The notes beneath the pieces were generated by a model that was not told the origin of the DNA, ran no database searches, and saw only the letters and a program-made list of their open reading frames with translations. Shown piece by piece: positions 37,782-51,175 of a stretch of DNA of 64,000 nt (position 1 is the stretch's first letter; every line of letters starts with the position of its first letter). This DNA comes from Batillaria attramentaria (lineage: Eukaryota > Mollusca > Gastropoda > Batillariidae). The stretch lies in the NCBI GenBank assembly GCA_018292915.2, contig JACVVK020000466.1:411001-475000 (forward strand), written 5' to 3'. Both the position numbers and the translations under genes were made by a program.

Positions 37782-38375
37782 CTTTGAACCACCGTGATGT
37801 GTTTAATTATGTGCTCGGAATGTGTCACTGGCGATTAATCACGCCTGAAGCAAACTCCAAATCAAATCTGATGGGAAAAAATCGCAAAACTGCGATGTAG
37901 GATACTGTTTCGGTCTCAGTCACGTGTCTGTGGCCATGTGATATCAGTAGATGCTGCTCAATGTGAAAGTGTTTACTCCTTTTCCTGGTTTTACCAGTGC
38001 ATGACCGAATTCAGCACATCGGCCATTTGATTATTCTTTCCTGTTAGTGTCTCGTCCAGCACGAAACAAACAATCTAATGTGTCCTATACCGAACGCGAA
38101 CATGGTATCATATTAGTTCAATTACGCTTTCAAGCAGCTGATGAAATAACAGTTTATCGTCTGCCCGTAGCAAAGACAGATTGAAAGAGAGACCTGTGCG
38201 TCTATTATCTCATCCTTGAAAAATAAAGTTTCTCTCTCTCTCTCTCTCTCTCTCCCTCATATTCCTGTAGCTTATAGATTTTCCTTCCTTTGCTCATAGT
38301 TTCGTAGTTTAGCAACGGCAATCTCGAAAATGGTATTTCTGCCAAAACTTTTACCGTTGGAAAAAACAGCTTATT

Positions 38376-38419
<44 letters not shown>

Positions 38420-39222
38420 CGTTGGCTGCCTCCTTTCACACAAGCTAGTTTCGATCATCGAGAAACAACAGGAAATCGAAATATCAAACTAAGATTTTAT
38501 CGCCAAAACGAAACAGTGAAGGGGGGAAAGAACAGTTTCTTTAACATAGGAAATACCACACTGTATGAATGACAGACAAATGAATAATGCATAATATATG
38601 AATAGATAAAGAATAACGCAAGCATGATTTTAAAAATTCGGACGCATGAATAAATGGGATGAAAATGCACACAAAACTTAGAGTAAAGGAAAACTAATTA
38701 CAAAAGTCCTAACTTTCAATAAAGTTCTCGTAACAATTATCATGAGAAATTCAAATCTAACAAAAATCTGACACAAATCTGCCTTTGAAAAAAAAAATGA
38801 TCAAGCATGATGACGATCTGATGATGATAATGATCAGTGTTAGGTCAGGCTGTCTGTTTTACTCTTTGTTGTTTGTTTGTGTGTTTATTTGTTTGGGCAG
38901 TTTTCTGTTTGTTGGTTTGTTTGTTTTGTTTGTTTGTTTGTTTTTTCTAAGCGGGGGTGGGGTGGGGTGGGGGGTGGGGTTATTGGCTTGCAAGACAGCA
39001 TGGCATTTTGGCTCAGACTCTCACTGGAGACGTTTTACTTCGAACAAACACCACACTCATCTCGGACACGATCCGGAATAAAATTGACGAAAGCCATGAT
39101 GTGGCCGTATGTCACACGAGAAACACGGAAAAAGCAGTGTGTTTGGTTGCGTTTTGTGGCCGTATTTCACACGAGAATTACGGGAAAACAATGTGTTTAG
39201 TCGCGTCCGCTGTTTGTTCGGA

Positions 39223-39290
39223 CCAGTCAAGTCAAGTCAAGTCAAAGCGTTTATTTCAAAACCCCGTTGTGGGTACATGAAACGAGACAA
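39223..39290 (-). mobile_element. LINE-like 3' tail, minus orientation, downstream of gene F
   Basis: Copy of 31676-31745 with fewer TGACT units, carried in the E/F segmental duplication. Confidence 0.5.
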
Positions 39291-39944
39291 TTAACATATA
39301 AATCAAGGTCACACACCGGCCAACATACATCATGATCGTTCGCACACAAGTTTTACAGAACTCAGAGCATACAGACGGACAGACAGACATACAGACAGAC
39401 ATACATACATACATACATACATACATACATACATACATACATACATACATACATACATACATACGTACAAATATACAACTATACAACTATACGTAATGGA
39501 ATAGAATGGGATGGGATGGGGTGTGTCTAATGCACATATATGGGTACATACATACATACATACATACATACATACATACATACATACATACATACATACA
39601 TACTACGTACAAAATTAAAAACACTGCCGTGTGACATGAGCCTTACACTTATTAAGGGAATCCTGAAAGGGTTAAAACTTTGCAATGATTCATCTTCCAC
39701 TGTAACTTCGTAAGACCAGACCAACCGCACTTTTTTTTAAATAGGAATTTTGGCAGCTGGAGGTTCATCTTCATCGGGTTACATCTCTGAGTCAGTCATA
39801 GTCATGTGCACATAAATATGTAAATGGGGTGGCTTAGACTTCACCCTGGGAAGAACATCGCGAGAACATCACCAAGCACAGACAGTTCTGTTCTACAAGA
39901 TACCACCAGAATAGACCCGAAAACTGGAACCGATTCAGTCAGAC

Positions 39945-42900
39945 CTACATCGGGTTCTGTTTGTCGTAGATGTTGTCAAGCACTTCCTGCCTGTTGGGTT
40001 GTCTCTGCAACACGTTGTAGACACAGGAGTCGGTCACGTGACTGTAGTTGGCTCCCCTAGCGCTGGCTCCAGCCAATCGCTGCTGGCCGTCATGATTCAG
40101 CAACCCGTAGCCGCTGCCGTCATCTTCTTCTCCTTGAGTGACCTCCCTCTGTAACAATAAAATGATTTAGTATTTCGTTTGTTTTCGATGCGGTAGATTT
40201 TATGAAAAACGAAATAGAGCAAAGTGTCGTTTTGTGGATATAGGGTCGCAGAAAGTTGTAGATTCATTAATCTCATTGTTCTAATTCTGGTGTTTTGTTC
40301 CTATAGGTCAGCAGCAGCAGCAGCGGCATCACCACCATTTATCATCATTAATATTATTATCATACTTATCCAGTTTCTATTTATCGGTATATACCGTTCT
40401 TTGGCTTTGTTGGTTTGTAGACTTAAAAATAAAACTAGGATCGGTAGGTTGGTGGCGCGGCACCGCGGCGACCCGCTTTGCCTGAGGGAAGCAGTCCAAA
40501 TTTCCCGAAAGGGACAATGAAGTAGTAAAACAAAGTTGGCTGATTTGCATCGCATTAGATATAGAAAAATATGATTATCTAGTTTGTTTTTGAGCCAGGA
40601 AATATAAAGGTTCCCTTTTTGAGCTGCAGCTCGCTTTGCCAAACCCGCCGGTTTGGATGATAACAGAAGTTAGGGAAAATGAAAATTGTCTGCAAAAGCG
40701 AAGGTCGACATTTTCCTGTGATTCTAAGGGAAGTAATCATACTGAAGAGTTGGTATCGGGTACGGGATTCAGAAAACACGTTTTCTTTGTACTTCACAGT
40801 TCTGTATCTGAAAATCCAAACCAGTGCCTTTTACCCAGACAACGGCATACTTTTTCATAAAGAGGTACAAGTGTGCAAGCTTACTCTCATGGCTTGTTCG
40901 TCGATCTCGTGGTAAGGGTCGTCCGACAGGTCGACTACACTGTCGGCATCACCCGGTGAGGAGTTTTTGCAGGCGCCAACCAGCTGGGAGTGCGGTCTTG
41001 TATCAGGAGTGTAGCGAACACTGGTGTAGTGTTGTTCCACTGCTGGTCCCGGGGTAGCCGTAGTTTTGGCGAGTGCTCCAGTCGTGTTCCTGTTGGATCG
41101 CAGTTTTCGTCTGGGTACAAGAAGTAGGATAAAATGCAGTGTAACATACTACACAGTGGACGTAAATTGTGTACCTAGTGAAATGCGAGTCAATATTCCC
41201 GCCACCGTATTCCTATATCTGTAGGTCAGGAACATAAAGATGAAAGAATGGTTTTAGATGTTAGGTTTCCCAACCGAATTCATAACTTCCCTACTTTCGG
41301 AGCAACATAGGGTCAGGATGGTTGTTTGGGAGTTAAACGTCCTTTTTCACCACGTATGGGTGATATCGTGGGGTCAGAAGAACTAGAAGAAGAACAGATT
41401 CCATAGTCAAACAGTTCACAGACAGAAGCAGAACTTCTACAACATGTTCCTTGTCAGTGACGCTTTTTTTTTTTTCTTTTGAAATGTTAGTGTTCCGTCA
41501 AAATGTAGCTTTTTGTGTGATATGAATGTACTGAAATAAAGTAATAAAGCTTGGTGGGGATTAGTTAGGGTTAGACTTTCTAGTGATATTTCAAGTTCAG
41601 TCTGCAACATTTACCCCAGACAAAATCCAAGAACCAGAGCAAGGATCACCCCACCACCTCCAATTGCTGCTCCGAGTGGAAGTGTGACTGATCGATCGTT
41701 GTTTGTTGGTTCTGCAACCAAACCGATGTCGAATGACATGCTGCGTTGGGGTCAAAATCACATTCCATAATGTTCATTGTTTTTACTAGATTTTGTCAGT
41801 CAGTTTCCAATTTGCTCTAACACGTACTGCTAAGCTGGTTTGAAGTGAACCAGTTTGCATGATGAATTCTCAATGATTGGTGAATTTAGTGAATCAATGC
41901 ATGTGCTCCTTCGATAAGAACCAGTGTCTCTAAGCCATCAGCACCTGAAGATCTTATTTATCTCGTTCCGCTATTTTTATGTTGTTTCCATAGTAATGGA
42001 AACAACATCATAGGACGGGCTAAATTTTCCACGTTCATGGGCAAGCATCTGTGGTACAAACGCACGTCACTGCCGATTTCCCGCAGAGACGATTATGCAA
42101 GTGTAACTCTGACAATGACGTAAGAAAACGTGCGTCATCGATGCTGGCATGTATGGTGCACCGAACGCGCTTCTCCTCCTCAGTGAGTGCCGTCTGTGTG
42201 GATGTGTGTGTGTGCGTGTGTGTGTGTGCGTGCGTGTGTGAATTGTGTCCGGGCCCGTTTCTTCGAAAATACTGAACCGAATGGCTTCAAATTTGGGGTA
42301 TGTAAATATATCAAAATGTTACATTAGACGATTCAAGCGTGTGTTGATTGCTTAAGTGATTTGGGAGTTATCGCCCTTTTGAGACAAGTTGGTTGTCTTT
42401 CGTTTACAGGCGTAATATTTATTTAAATCACTCATTTTTTGGCAGTAGATAGCTTGAATACGGACTCTGAACAGAGTCACTACTAGAAAATGGTCGCTCT
42501 TATAGTTTTCATGTAAACCGAGCCTGAGTTGACATTGCACGTGAACCCAGTTCAGATGCCTATTTCTCCGAAAATACTGAACCGATCGATTTCAAATTTG
42601 GGGTTTCTAAATGAATCAAGATTGTTGAATAGAAGGCCCGATCCAGGTACGATTGCACACATGATTTGCGAGTTATCGCCCTTTTTAAAAAAAAGGCTTT
42701 CTGGCGTTTAAAGGCGTAATATTTACCTAAACCACTCCATTTTTTGGACATAGATAGCATGAATACGGACTCTCAAATAAGTTAATTTCGGAGGTTGTCG
42801 CTTTTATACTTTTGGCGTAAGCCGTACCTGATGAAAGTGCTGGTGAACACACTTTAGATCTCAAAATCGCTGCTACTATACATAGATAATGAGCCTGGGG

Positions 42901-43566
42901 TGCCATAAAAAAATATACAAAAAAATTAGAAAAAAATCACTGCAGCCGTTATCGTCAGTTGACTCGAAAATGTGTACTCACAGCACATTTCCTCTACAAG
43001 CCACACGCCTCACAAACATCGAAGAAGAGACGCATGCGCACTGACGTAAAGTAAGTGCGTCATGTTTGATTGACGTGATGCTGTTTTTTCTTGGGGGTGT
43101 CTCGCCACTTTCTTTCCGAATTCCTCTGTTTGGAGACGTGGTGTTGTATTTTACTTCTGCTATGTCGCCATCTTCGTGCACTCGCAGAGAAGACACGGGA
43201 TACAACAGAATACAACTCCAATACTTTACCAACAGAAGATGCGCGGAGAACAAATTCTTGAAAGAAGAAGAACTCAGGACGCTGTGCAGGGCTGCTTACA
43301 TACTGAACAGGTCAGATATAGAACATTCGCGCAGTATAAGCCTCATTTTGCCGACGTCATATTTGACTGACGTAGGCCTAATGCTGGCGTTTCTTGATTA
43401 TGTCTCGCCATTGTTTTCCGAATTTCTCTTCTGATTTGAAGTTTTGTTTTTGCCACAGACTCTGAGCAGTGTAATACAGTGACAGAACAGCACATAAGTG
43501 AGAGAGAGAGAGAGAGAGCGTTTACAGTTTTTAGACAAAACAACGTCTAAAGTGTGGCTGCAGATT

Positions 43567-43615
<49 letters not shown>

Positions 43616-44533
43616 CCTCTCTGCCCAACACGCACACGCACACACAGACAGGCGCGGAAAAAAGATGGAATCTATGTTCATTGATTCAGTGATTCATTGA
43701 ATTGTGTCATCAACGTCATTCGACACCGAGAATACGATTGGCTTGTCTTTATTGTCAAACACGAAAACAAGGGGGCCGGATTAGTACCCACGCGATACCT
43801 ATCAAAATTAATATCCGCTTTTATTCGCTCACACACACCGGCACACAAAGAAACACGTTCACACGCACCGACCTACGCGTGATAGGGTGTCTTGTGAAAA
43901 TAATGGTCAGTGATTTGACAGGTGTAAAGGACGTCGAACTGGCGGATGAGGTGATAACTACCCGCAGAGCTGCAGTGGAGCTCCGGGGGCGATGCGCTAA
44001 TTGCCCTGTCTTTGTCCGCGGTCACGCGTGCACACAAAATTAATTCGCTGTCTTGCCAGGACCGTAGCGAGGGGAGATTTGCACCGTTCGCGGAAAGCGT
44101 GCTACTGGGAATTTTTTTTTTTTTCCAATAGAGAGAGAGAGGCTCGCTGACAGTACCGTGTGCATTCAGCTCTGTGAAAATAGAGCAAGCTTTGCCTCGT
44201 AATCTCAACTAGTCCGGCGGGCCAGTGGTAAAACAATTTAACTAGTCCGACGGTATTTTCACTAGTCCGCGGGCTTTCGGACGAGTCTTTTCATAATCCC
44301 TGACTTGTCTGTTAAACATACTGAGCCGGTATTAATTCGATCTTTACACGCAGTAGCAACACTTCAATTATCATGGGGCTGCTTTCATTGCAAGAATTGT
44401 ATCAAAGTGATTACGTCAAATGTATTATGCGTCATCCCAGTGAGAAGAAACGTCATAGATTTCAAAGAAAACAACTTCACGTCTCTCTTCCAAAAACAAG
44501 ATTGGTCTGACAAGCCCGGTCAGTTGTTTCAAT

Positions 44534-44566
<33 letters not shown>

Positions 44567-45285
44567 CTCCCGGATACATGGCATTACAACAGAACGACTG
44601 TGACGACAGCAGGTGATTAAATGGAAACAACATATTGGGCTGGTGGCCATCTTGTTATCCTATGATGACATGATGACACTGTTACCTAGAGGCATGCAGA
44701 ATGGTTCAGTCACAGTGTTTTTATACGCGACGAACCTATGCAGGTTTGACTCTGGGTAATTGGTCTTTATCATAGCATTTCTTGATATGTCGGCTTTAGA
44801 AGGGAGAAACGGTACTGTCTTGAAGCATTCATGCAAAACGGGAAACGTGTGTATTATAACTATGTTTCGGATTGCCAAGGGGCGGAAGAGTTAGTACATA
44901 CCTATGCTGGTAGGAGTGGTTTCTTTTACATCTGTCGTTGTCTGATGCGCTATTGGTCCGAGCACACCTGTAGTTTCCTGACCGCTTGTAGATGCCCATT
45001 GTTTTTGTGAGGTTAATCTCGAGGACGTTGATGTGGGACGAGATGTAAAGGTGGACGTTTCTTGTGGTGTGGGTCTAGTATGAGAAGTAGTCTGACCGAC
45101 TGTTGTATTCAGTGGACCACAGGTCACCTCAAAACAGCTGTTTGCTGGAGAAATATGAAAATCTAACGAGAGGATAGATCCAGGTAACTTATGACGCAAG
45201 TATTCACAATCCAACGCTTGACAATACGGTAACCCCGGTTTCCTGTGGTTAATAGACGCGCGCGCGCGCGCGCGCGCGCGCGCGC

Positions 45286-45319
<34 letters not shown>

Positions 45320-46670
45320 AAGGGCCGGGTGGGGGATTAGCCACGGCGAAGAGTAGACTGGCTTTGTCCCGAGGTAATTTAAGTTCTCATCTACACAACT
45401 GTAGATAGCACATGTGAAGGGAAACAACTCTAAATAGCCATAAGTCATCTTTTATATGAATTAGTTGTACACGTATTGGTTTGATCTGTTGTTTTGTTGT
45501 TGTTATTTTGTTTTGTTTGTTTTGCAGCCTTTTTTGTTCAATGCAATACAACAATGTTTACTCACAACAGAACTCGAACAGTAGCATAATCACGATCATC
45601 TGTACTCCTACATCGTAACAATTTCGCGGGAGATGAGCTGACGTGCACTTCTGTGATTCAAACCGATTTGAAGAAGGGGAGGGGTGTACAGGCTGGTTAC
45701 AAATAACTGCGTGTATGTGTAGTGTTGTAAAATTGTCATTTACCTTGTATATTTATGGACTGCTTTTCACTCGATCCAGGTGTTTCTGTTCTGGTGCCGA
45801 GGATAATCTGCATGTGATCAAGTTCTCTACAAATAACCCTTGCCCAGCGGTTCATGACCGGTGGATTGTCCATACTAAAGATTCTGTTTGTTCCATTAAG
45901 ACTCCAACTTATGTTAAGTAGATGGTTTGGTCCTTTGTTGAGAACATCAACGTAAAAAGTTTGGTTTTGTGATGAGACATTGCAGCTGCAGACTGGGGAG
46001 GACGTCTGATTGTTTATCAATCTAACCTTCTTCAAAGACACGCTGAAATTATTACAGGCGTCCTTTGTGAGTTCCTCCGTAGCACCTGCAAGCACTGAAA
46101 GGTTAATACAAATTCAGTGTTACATGTGAGGCAGAGTAAATTATTTTCATAGTAACAGTTAATAATAAATCATGAGTTATTAGTTGGTAATTATGATGGA
46201 GCCGCACACAAGAGGGACAAAAGGTGATTTGGGCATATCATTCGCATCAGTGAAAAGTGCGGAAAATAAACTTTCCTCTGATATATAAATTATTTCTATA
46301 GCGTATCTGTAGCTTGAGATATCTTTGTTGAACTATTGCTGTTGAAAAGTGGCCATTTGTGTACATACTGTTGCTGTATTTGTGTGGGAGTCATGACATG
46401 GGAGTCATGACAGTATGGCGTGGTTGTAGAGAACGCTCGATCTTTATTACATGTCTATAAACTATGAAACTTTCAAACTTTCAAATAATGTATTAGATGC
46501 TTAAGCGATAAAAGTAACCCTCACCACCCCCATCTTTAATTCCGATTTTTTCGAAGGTGGCTATGTCCACATTTTGCGGGGTCCCATCATACATAGTACA
46601 GTGTAACATGATTAGGTAGTGAGGATTAGTGAGTGTAGCTGAAAACACACGCACACCACACCACACCACA

Positions 46671-46715
<45 letters not shown>

Positions 46716-47409
46716 ACAAAGATACAGTGTGAACTGGAGAGATATTGCATGAACATCAGTTGTACAACACCAGTGTCAGGAACTTCATGCATTACCTGTT
46801 TGTCTCTGAATTGTACCTGCACAGCCAGCCATGTACTACTGACTGCATACTTTTTCATGTGTGTGATACATGAATTGGGTCTACCTGGACACTGTTAGTA
46901 TCCAGCATGCCTATTCAGTTAGTTACTGAAGTTAGTTTGCTTTTACTATTCCACTGAAGGAAGCAACACCTTTGTACATGCTGTTGCTGTATTTACCACC
47001 TTGATGAGGTAAGTGCATGTGTTGCAAGCGATACTGTCAGAAATTGTGTGGTCCCTCGAGAGTCAGATAGTGCAACCACGAACCCCCGTTGTTGACGTGA
47101 TACCCAGAACACCCAACAACGCTATGCTTGCACTCAGCATTGTCGTTGGATTAAGGTGGTAAACGGTTCGAACACATTATGCGTCCAGTATCGTCATCAC
47201 TGGACGTAAACTAGTATCCTGATCAGCGTTGTCGCCATACTCACCATACCACGGTCAACGCCACGCCCCGTTGACACCCCCCCCCCCCACCCCCCGGCCA
47301 ACAGCTATTATTTTCGTAAACAAAATTGTAAACAATATGGAAACTACTCACATGCAATTGTAGCAGAGATAGTCACAGAAACCAACACACACATAACCTT
47401 TCCGTTCAT
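39945..47409 (-). CDS. Gene F: paralog of E with divergent ectodomain and enlarged intron
   Basis: Exons 47352-47409, 45744-46085, 44902-45144, 41615-41711, 40885-41110 and 39945-40148 join in frame to 389 aa. The last cytoplasmic exon differs from E at 2 of 67 residues by hand count, while ectodomain 1 differs at roughly 39 of 107. The ectodomain core is VCSCNVSSQNQTF. Extra cysteines appear (VICREL, SCFEV). The potential internal donor seen in the stalk exon of E and G is destroyed here (GTCAGA), which shows that the stalk is read through as exon. The intron between stalk and transmembrane exons is 3.2 kb because of an insertion at 41981-44654. Tail motifs YTSV, YHEI, SGYGLL, YSHV and YNVL are all kept. 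It appears intact. Confidence 0.8.
41981..44654. mobile_element. 2.7-kb insertion in an intron of gene F
   Basis: The uninterrupted site is seen in E (about 35025, CTATTTTTATCCTATGACAT) and G (about 54280). In F, TTAT at 41977-41980 and 44655-44658 flank the insert as a likely target duplication. The left end has an inverted repeat TGTTGTTTCCAT...ATGGAAACAACA, and ATGGAAACAACAT recurs near the right end (44623). It contains two tandem copies of a ~300-bp unit, (CA)n, (GA)n and several TGACGT motifs. An open frame at 43066-43434 matches nothing I know. No transposase is seen, so this is probably non-autonomous. Confidence 0.6.
42259..42850. repeat. Two tandem copies of a ~300-bp unit
   Basis: Copies at about 42259-42545 and 42561-42850. 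Each starts near TTTCTTCGAAAATACTGAACCG or TTTCTCCGAAAATACTGAAC and shares TTTCAAATTTGGGGT, GAGTTATCGCCCTTTT, GGCGTAATATTTA and GAATACGGACTCT. They are diverged, so the duplication is old. Both lie inside the insertion in gene F. Confidence 0.7.
45256..45320. repeat. (CG)n then (TG)n in gene F
   Basis: CG-dinucleotide run in an otherwise CG-poor region, at the site where G has (GT)n (54860-54930) and E has almost none. Confidence 0.95.
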
Positions 47410-47804
47410 CTTTGAACCACTTTGGTGTGTTTAATTATGTGCTCGGAAAGTGTCACTGACGATTAATCACGCCAGAGGCAACCTGCAATTCAATCTGATC
47501 GTGAGCCGAAAAATTCTAAAAACTGCGTCCTGTGTTGATGCAGGATACTGGGTCGATTTCACAGTCACGTGTTTGAGGCCTGTGATATCATTAGATAGTG
47601 CTCATTGTGAAACTGCTTATTTCCTTCCTGGTTTTACAAATACATGATTGAATTTAGCACATCGGCCATTTGAGGATCTGCCTTTCCCACGCACCAAGCA
47701 ATCTAGTCTGTCATAAACCAAACACTAATTAACAGTGAGTAAAGTGAAAAATATATAATGCCAGGTTCTTAACTGTATAATAGTTACTTGAGGCCATTAG
47801 CAAA

Positions 47805-48063
47805 GTGAGACGAAAGCTGCTTGGATGGTTCCAAAATTTTCTAGGAATAAACCGGGTACGAATGTCAGAAAGACTAGGACAGTATAAAAGAAAGTCTAGA
47901 CGTAAGAAAAAGACAACAGTTGCTCAGCTGAGTTAATATACTTTATTTTGCACTGTGGTTATTTCATGTACAAGTATTGATGTGTATAAGAATGTCTGGA
48001 TGTCACTCTCAACTTTGAAAGGGCCTAAGGCCTATCAATAAACAATTCTGATTCTGATTCTGA
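47805..48063 (+). mobile_element. LINE 3' end fragment with hexamer tail
   Basis: An open C-terminal peptide (RRKLLGWFQNFLG..., 43 codons, stop at 47934-47936) is followed by about 100 bp of 3' UTR, GGCCTATCAATAAACAATTC and a (TGATTC)n tail. The arrangement of short coding end, UTR, AATAAA and simple repeat is that of a severely 5'-truncated LINE. The family is not identified. Confidence 0.5.
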
Positions 48064-49539
48064 GTGAGTAAAGTGAGATACAGGTTACTTGTTCAAGTAC
48101 GGCTTCAAACAGCCGTGGAAACAGCGTGTCTACAGTTTATCGTCTGCCTGGCGAGGTAGTGTCAGCTGACTGTCTGGACTCTTTGGAGAACAGGCTGGCT
48201 TCTTTCTCTCTGATAATTAAACATTCTCCTCCACCCCCTCCCCCGGTCCCTCCCCGAGCATAATTGTGAAGCAGGGTAGTTGATGACTAGAGCTGTTGTG
48301 GTCGGGATTAAACCCAGAGGCCGCTACGGTAGCCGGATTGGTCTAATCGGATACCTAAACGACATGATGCCCCCTCCTCTCCCCTCCCCTTCCCTCCATC
48401 TCGTCACCCCCTCCCTCCCCCCGAACTCCGATGTAATTTTCTCTCTTTTCTCAGCCCAAATGTTGCCTGAGTATTTATTATCATTATTGTTTATGTTTGT
48501 TTTGTTTTGTTCCGTTTGTTTTTTGTTTTACTTATACACATAAAAACATACAAGCATACACACATGCATACATACGGTACATGCTTTCATACGCACGTAC
48601 ATACATGTACATGTGTTAACATTCTTACATGTCATACACATGTACATTATACATACAAACATGACTGATATTTCCAAGCACAGTTAGGGTGGTAGGGGGC
48701 GGGGGTACAAGGGTGACTAATCGGTACATTAAATGCAGGCGACGATACAGGAAGAAGAATGTCGGAACTAGTCAGTATCCCTGGCCTACTACAAGTCATG
48801 TACTTCCCTGTGTACTCCTGTCGCATACACACATGACCTGTTGTTTTACTCACAATATGAAACATCCTTTATGACGCATAATAACTCAATAAAATTTTAA
48901 TTCAGTAAAATTTGACCAATTCTGTTCACTTCAGTACAATTTAGTTCACAGCAGTTCAGTTCACACGTACTTCTGTCGCATACACACATGACGTGTTCTT
49001 TTACACAGAACACGAAACATCCTTTATGACACATAATAACTCAACAAAATTTATTTTAGTAAAATTTGATGAATTCTGTTCACGCCAGTTCAGTTTAGTT
49101 TTACATCCGTTCAGTTCCCACCAGATTCATTCACACCAACTCAATCCAATTTATTTCCATTTATTTTCATTCCTTTTCAATTGTATTTACATTCAATCTA
49201 TTTACATTTAATTTATTCCCTTCAATTTCATTTCCATTCAAATCAATCAAGTTTGGTCAAGTTCAGTTTGGGTCAGTTTACTGGGTTGCTTACTTGCACG
49301 CATGGGTACTGGATTAGTTTTCTTTCGTGTCATACAAACTGTTTGCAGTTTACAAAGGCATAAGGCCTCAAACGACACTTAAATTTTAAGTTTGGGTTCA
49401 ATTTTGTAAAACAATGCTTTCTATACCGGCATCACATTGATCTAAGAAAACCCAAAACAAAACATCTCGAAGTTCTTCCTCGACTTTAGTGTCACATAGT
49501 TCACTGACATTTCAAAAATATTTCTGTAGTCTTTATAAG

Positions 49540-49700
49540 AACTAGGCGTAGACATATACCCGCCTTCGTCAGTCTGATTTAAGTTAACGTATCTGCCTTT
49601 CTAATGTGTTTTCTTCAAGGCCAGAAGGCGGGGCGATCAGTTCCAAGCATGCAGTCATTAAAGTTTTGATTGGCCAAGAACATGTGTCACTGCCGGTTAG
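49540..49700 (-). pseudogene. Degenerate tail exon
   Basis: The minus strand resembles the terminal exon at 51039-51175: GGCCAATCAAAACTTTAATG then CTTGGAACTGATCGCCCCGC, later CAGACTGACGAAGGCGGGTA. The Tyr codon of DYLEL is lost and the frame is broken. No splice acceptor that fits was found. Confidence 0.5.
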
Positions 49701-50267
49701 TCAGGCCATTGTTCATTGTGAAACTCTCTACTCCCTTTCTTTTCCAAAATGGCTGTACCAATGTACCAAGGAAGAATTATTATGAATGGGCCATTTGCTG
49801 ATCGGTTCTTCCTGTTATGATCCGGTTTAACACGAAACAAAGAAAGTAGTCAGTCATGTACCAAATACTAATCAACAGTGAATAATCTGGACCGACACAA
49901 GATGGCGGCGCTTAAGTTACGTGTTTTTACACAGCTGTGGAAAGAGTGTTTCTGTAGTGGTAATGTCAAATTAAGTGTCCTGGTATGATCCGTTTTGACA
50001 CGAAACAAACAAAGTCATGTACCGAATACTAATAAACAGTGAATATTCTGGACCGACACACGATGGTGGCGCATACGTGTTTTTACACATGTCAAATTAA
50101 GTGTCTGTACAATTTCAGTATAGCTGTCGTATACACACATTGCATAGTGTACAATATAGAAATCCTTCAAGAAGCATTATATATAATACTGATTCAATGT
50201 ATATGCAGTTTTAATGTCAAAATCTATGATATTAGTCCATTATTGCTGTACAATTTCTGTATAGTTG

Positions 50268-50273
<6 letters not shown>

Positions 50274-50341
<68 letters not shown>
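50274..50341. repeat. (CA)n in F-G spacer
   Basis: Inside a locally repeated segment: CATAGTGCACAATATAGAAATC occurs around 50140, 50345 and 50490. Confidence 0.9.
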
Positions 50342-50344
<3 letters not shown>

Positions 50345-51038
50345 GCATAGTGCACAATATAGAAATCATTTAAGAAGAATTATAATATTTATTCTATGTT
50401 TAAGCAGTTTTAATGTCAAAATAGTGTCATTAGTCCGTGATATCTGTACAATTTCTGTATAGCTGTCGTATGCACACATTGCATAGTGCACAATATAGAA
50501 ATCCTTCAGGAGGCATTATAATGTTGATTCAATTTTGTTTCAGTAAAGTTTAATCAATTCTGCTCACATCCGTTCAATTCAAATCAGAACAGTTCAATTT
50601 ACATCAGTTCAATTTACATCAGTTTCATTCCACTCCTTTTATCCTATTTATCCCCATTATTTCCTCTTTTAAAAATAGTATTTAATTAAGTCTTTTTTAT
50701 CCCACTTATTCCATGAATTCAGCCCAGTTCCATTTTTTCCAGTTTATTCCATTCTATTTCCTTCAAGTCCATTTTTACATTCAGTTCTATTCTTTTTGAT
50801 TCTAGTTTAATTTCATGCCATTTCATTCTGCTGAAACCGGTAATTTATGTGGAAGAAAGCGTATATACAGTGTGCAAACGCTAGAGGCCTAGAAAAACAA
50901 CATAAATTTCAAATCCAGATTTATGTCCATACAACAATGATTTCTGCAGTACCCCTCGTGCAAGAAATTAAGGTTTACAAGTATTGGGGGAAAAAGGTTT
51001 CCTCATCGTTTGTTGACCAAAATTTCAAGATTGTGTCT

Positions 51039-51175
51039 TCAGTCCCGAGTAGTAGGGCGTAGATACCCATCTTCGTCGGTCTGGAACCGATGTGTCGGTC
51101 CTTCTGATTGGTTCTCGTAAATGTCAGAAGGCAGGTCGATCAGCTCCAAGTAGTCATTTGGCTGGCCAGGAACAT
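51039..51175 (-). CDS. Orphan 3'-terminal tail exon with tyrosine motifs
   Basis: Acceptor TTGTTCACAG, then 45 codons in phase 1 ending in TGA. The peptide contains NDYLELI, DIYENQ and DEDGYLRP. The first part matches the last exon of gene H (GQSNDYLELI) and the end resembles the last exon of genes B-D (SDGYLRPST). Y-E-N fits a GRB2-type SH2 site (Y-x-N) and Y-L-E-L an ITIM-like site. It lies downstream of gene G, but the cytoplasmic exon of G ends in phase 0, which does not fit. It is probably the remaining terminal exon of a lost or unrecognised receptor copy. Confidence 0.5.

Larger units (their letters stand above)
48880..50900. other. Degenerate TTCAGTTCACATCAG-type repeat spacer
   Basis: Three blocks (about 48890-49390, 50540-50900, and 58890-59170 outside this span) of loosely repeated CAGTTCA/CATTTCATTCC sequence, each followed by AAAGGC(A/C)TAAGGCCTCAAACG or a relative. 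Apart from the degenerate tail exon at 49540 no gene is seen. Confidence 0.5.

Noticed and set aside
43066..43434. 122-codon plus-strand frame inside the gene F insertion
   Set aside because: No recognised motif and the flanking TGACGTCA-like words repeat at both ends, suggesting duplicated non-coding sequence.
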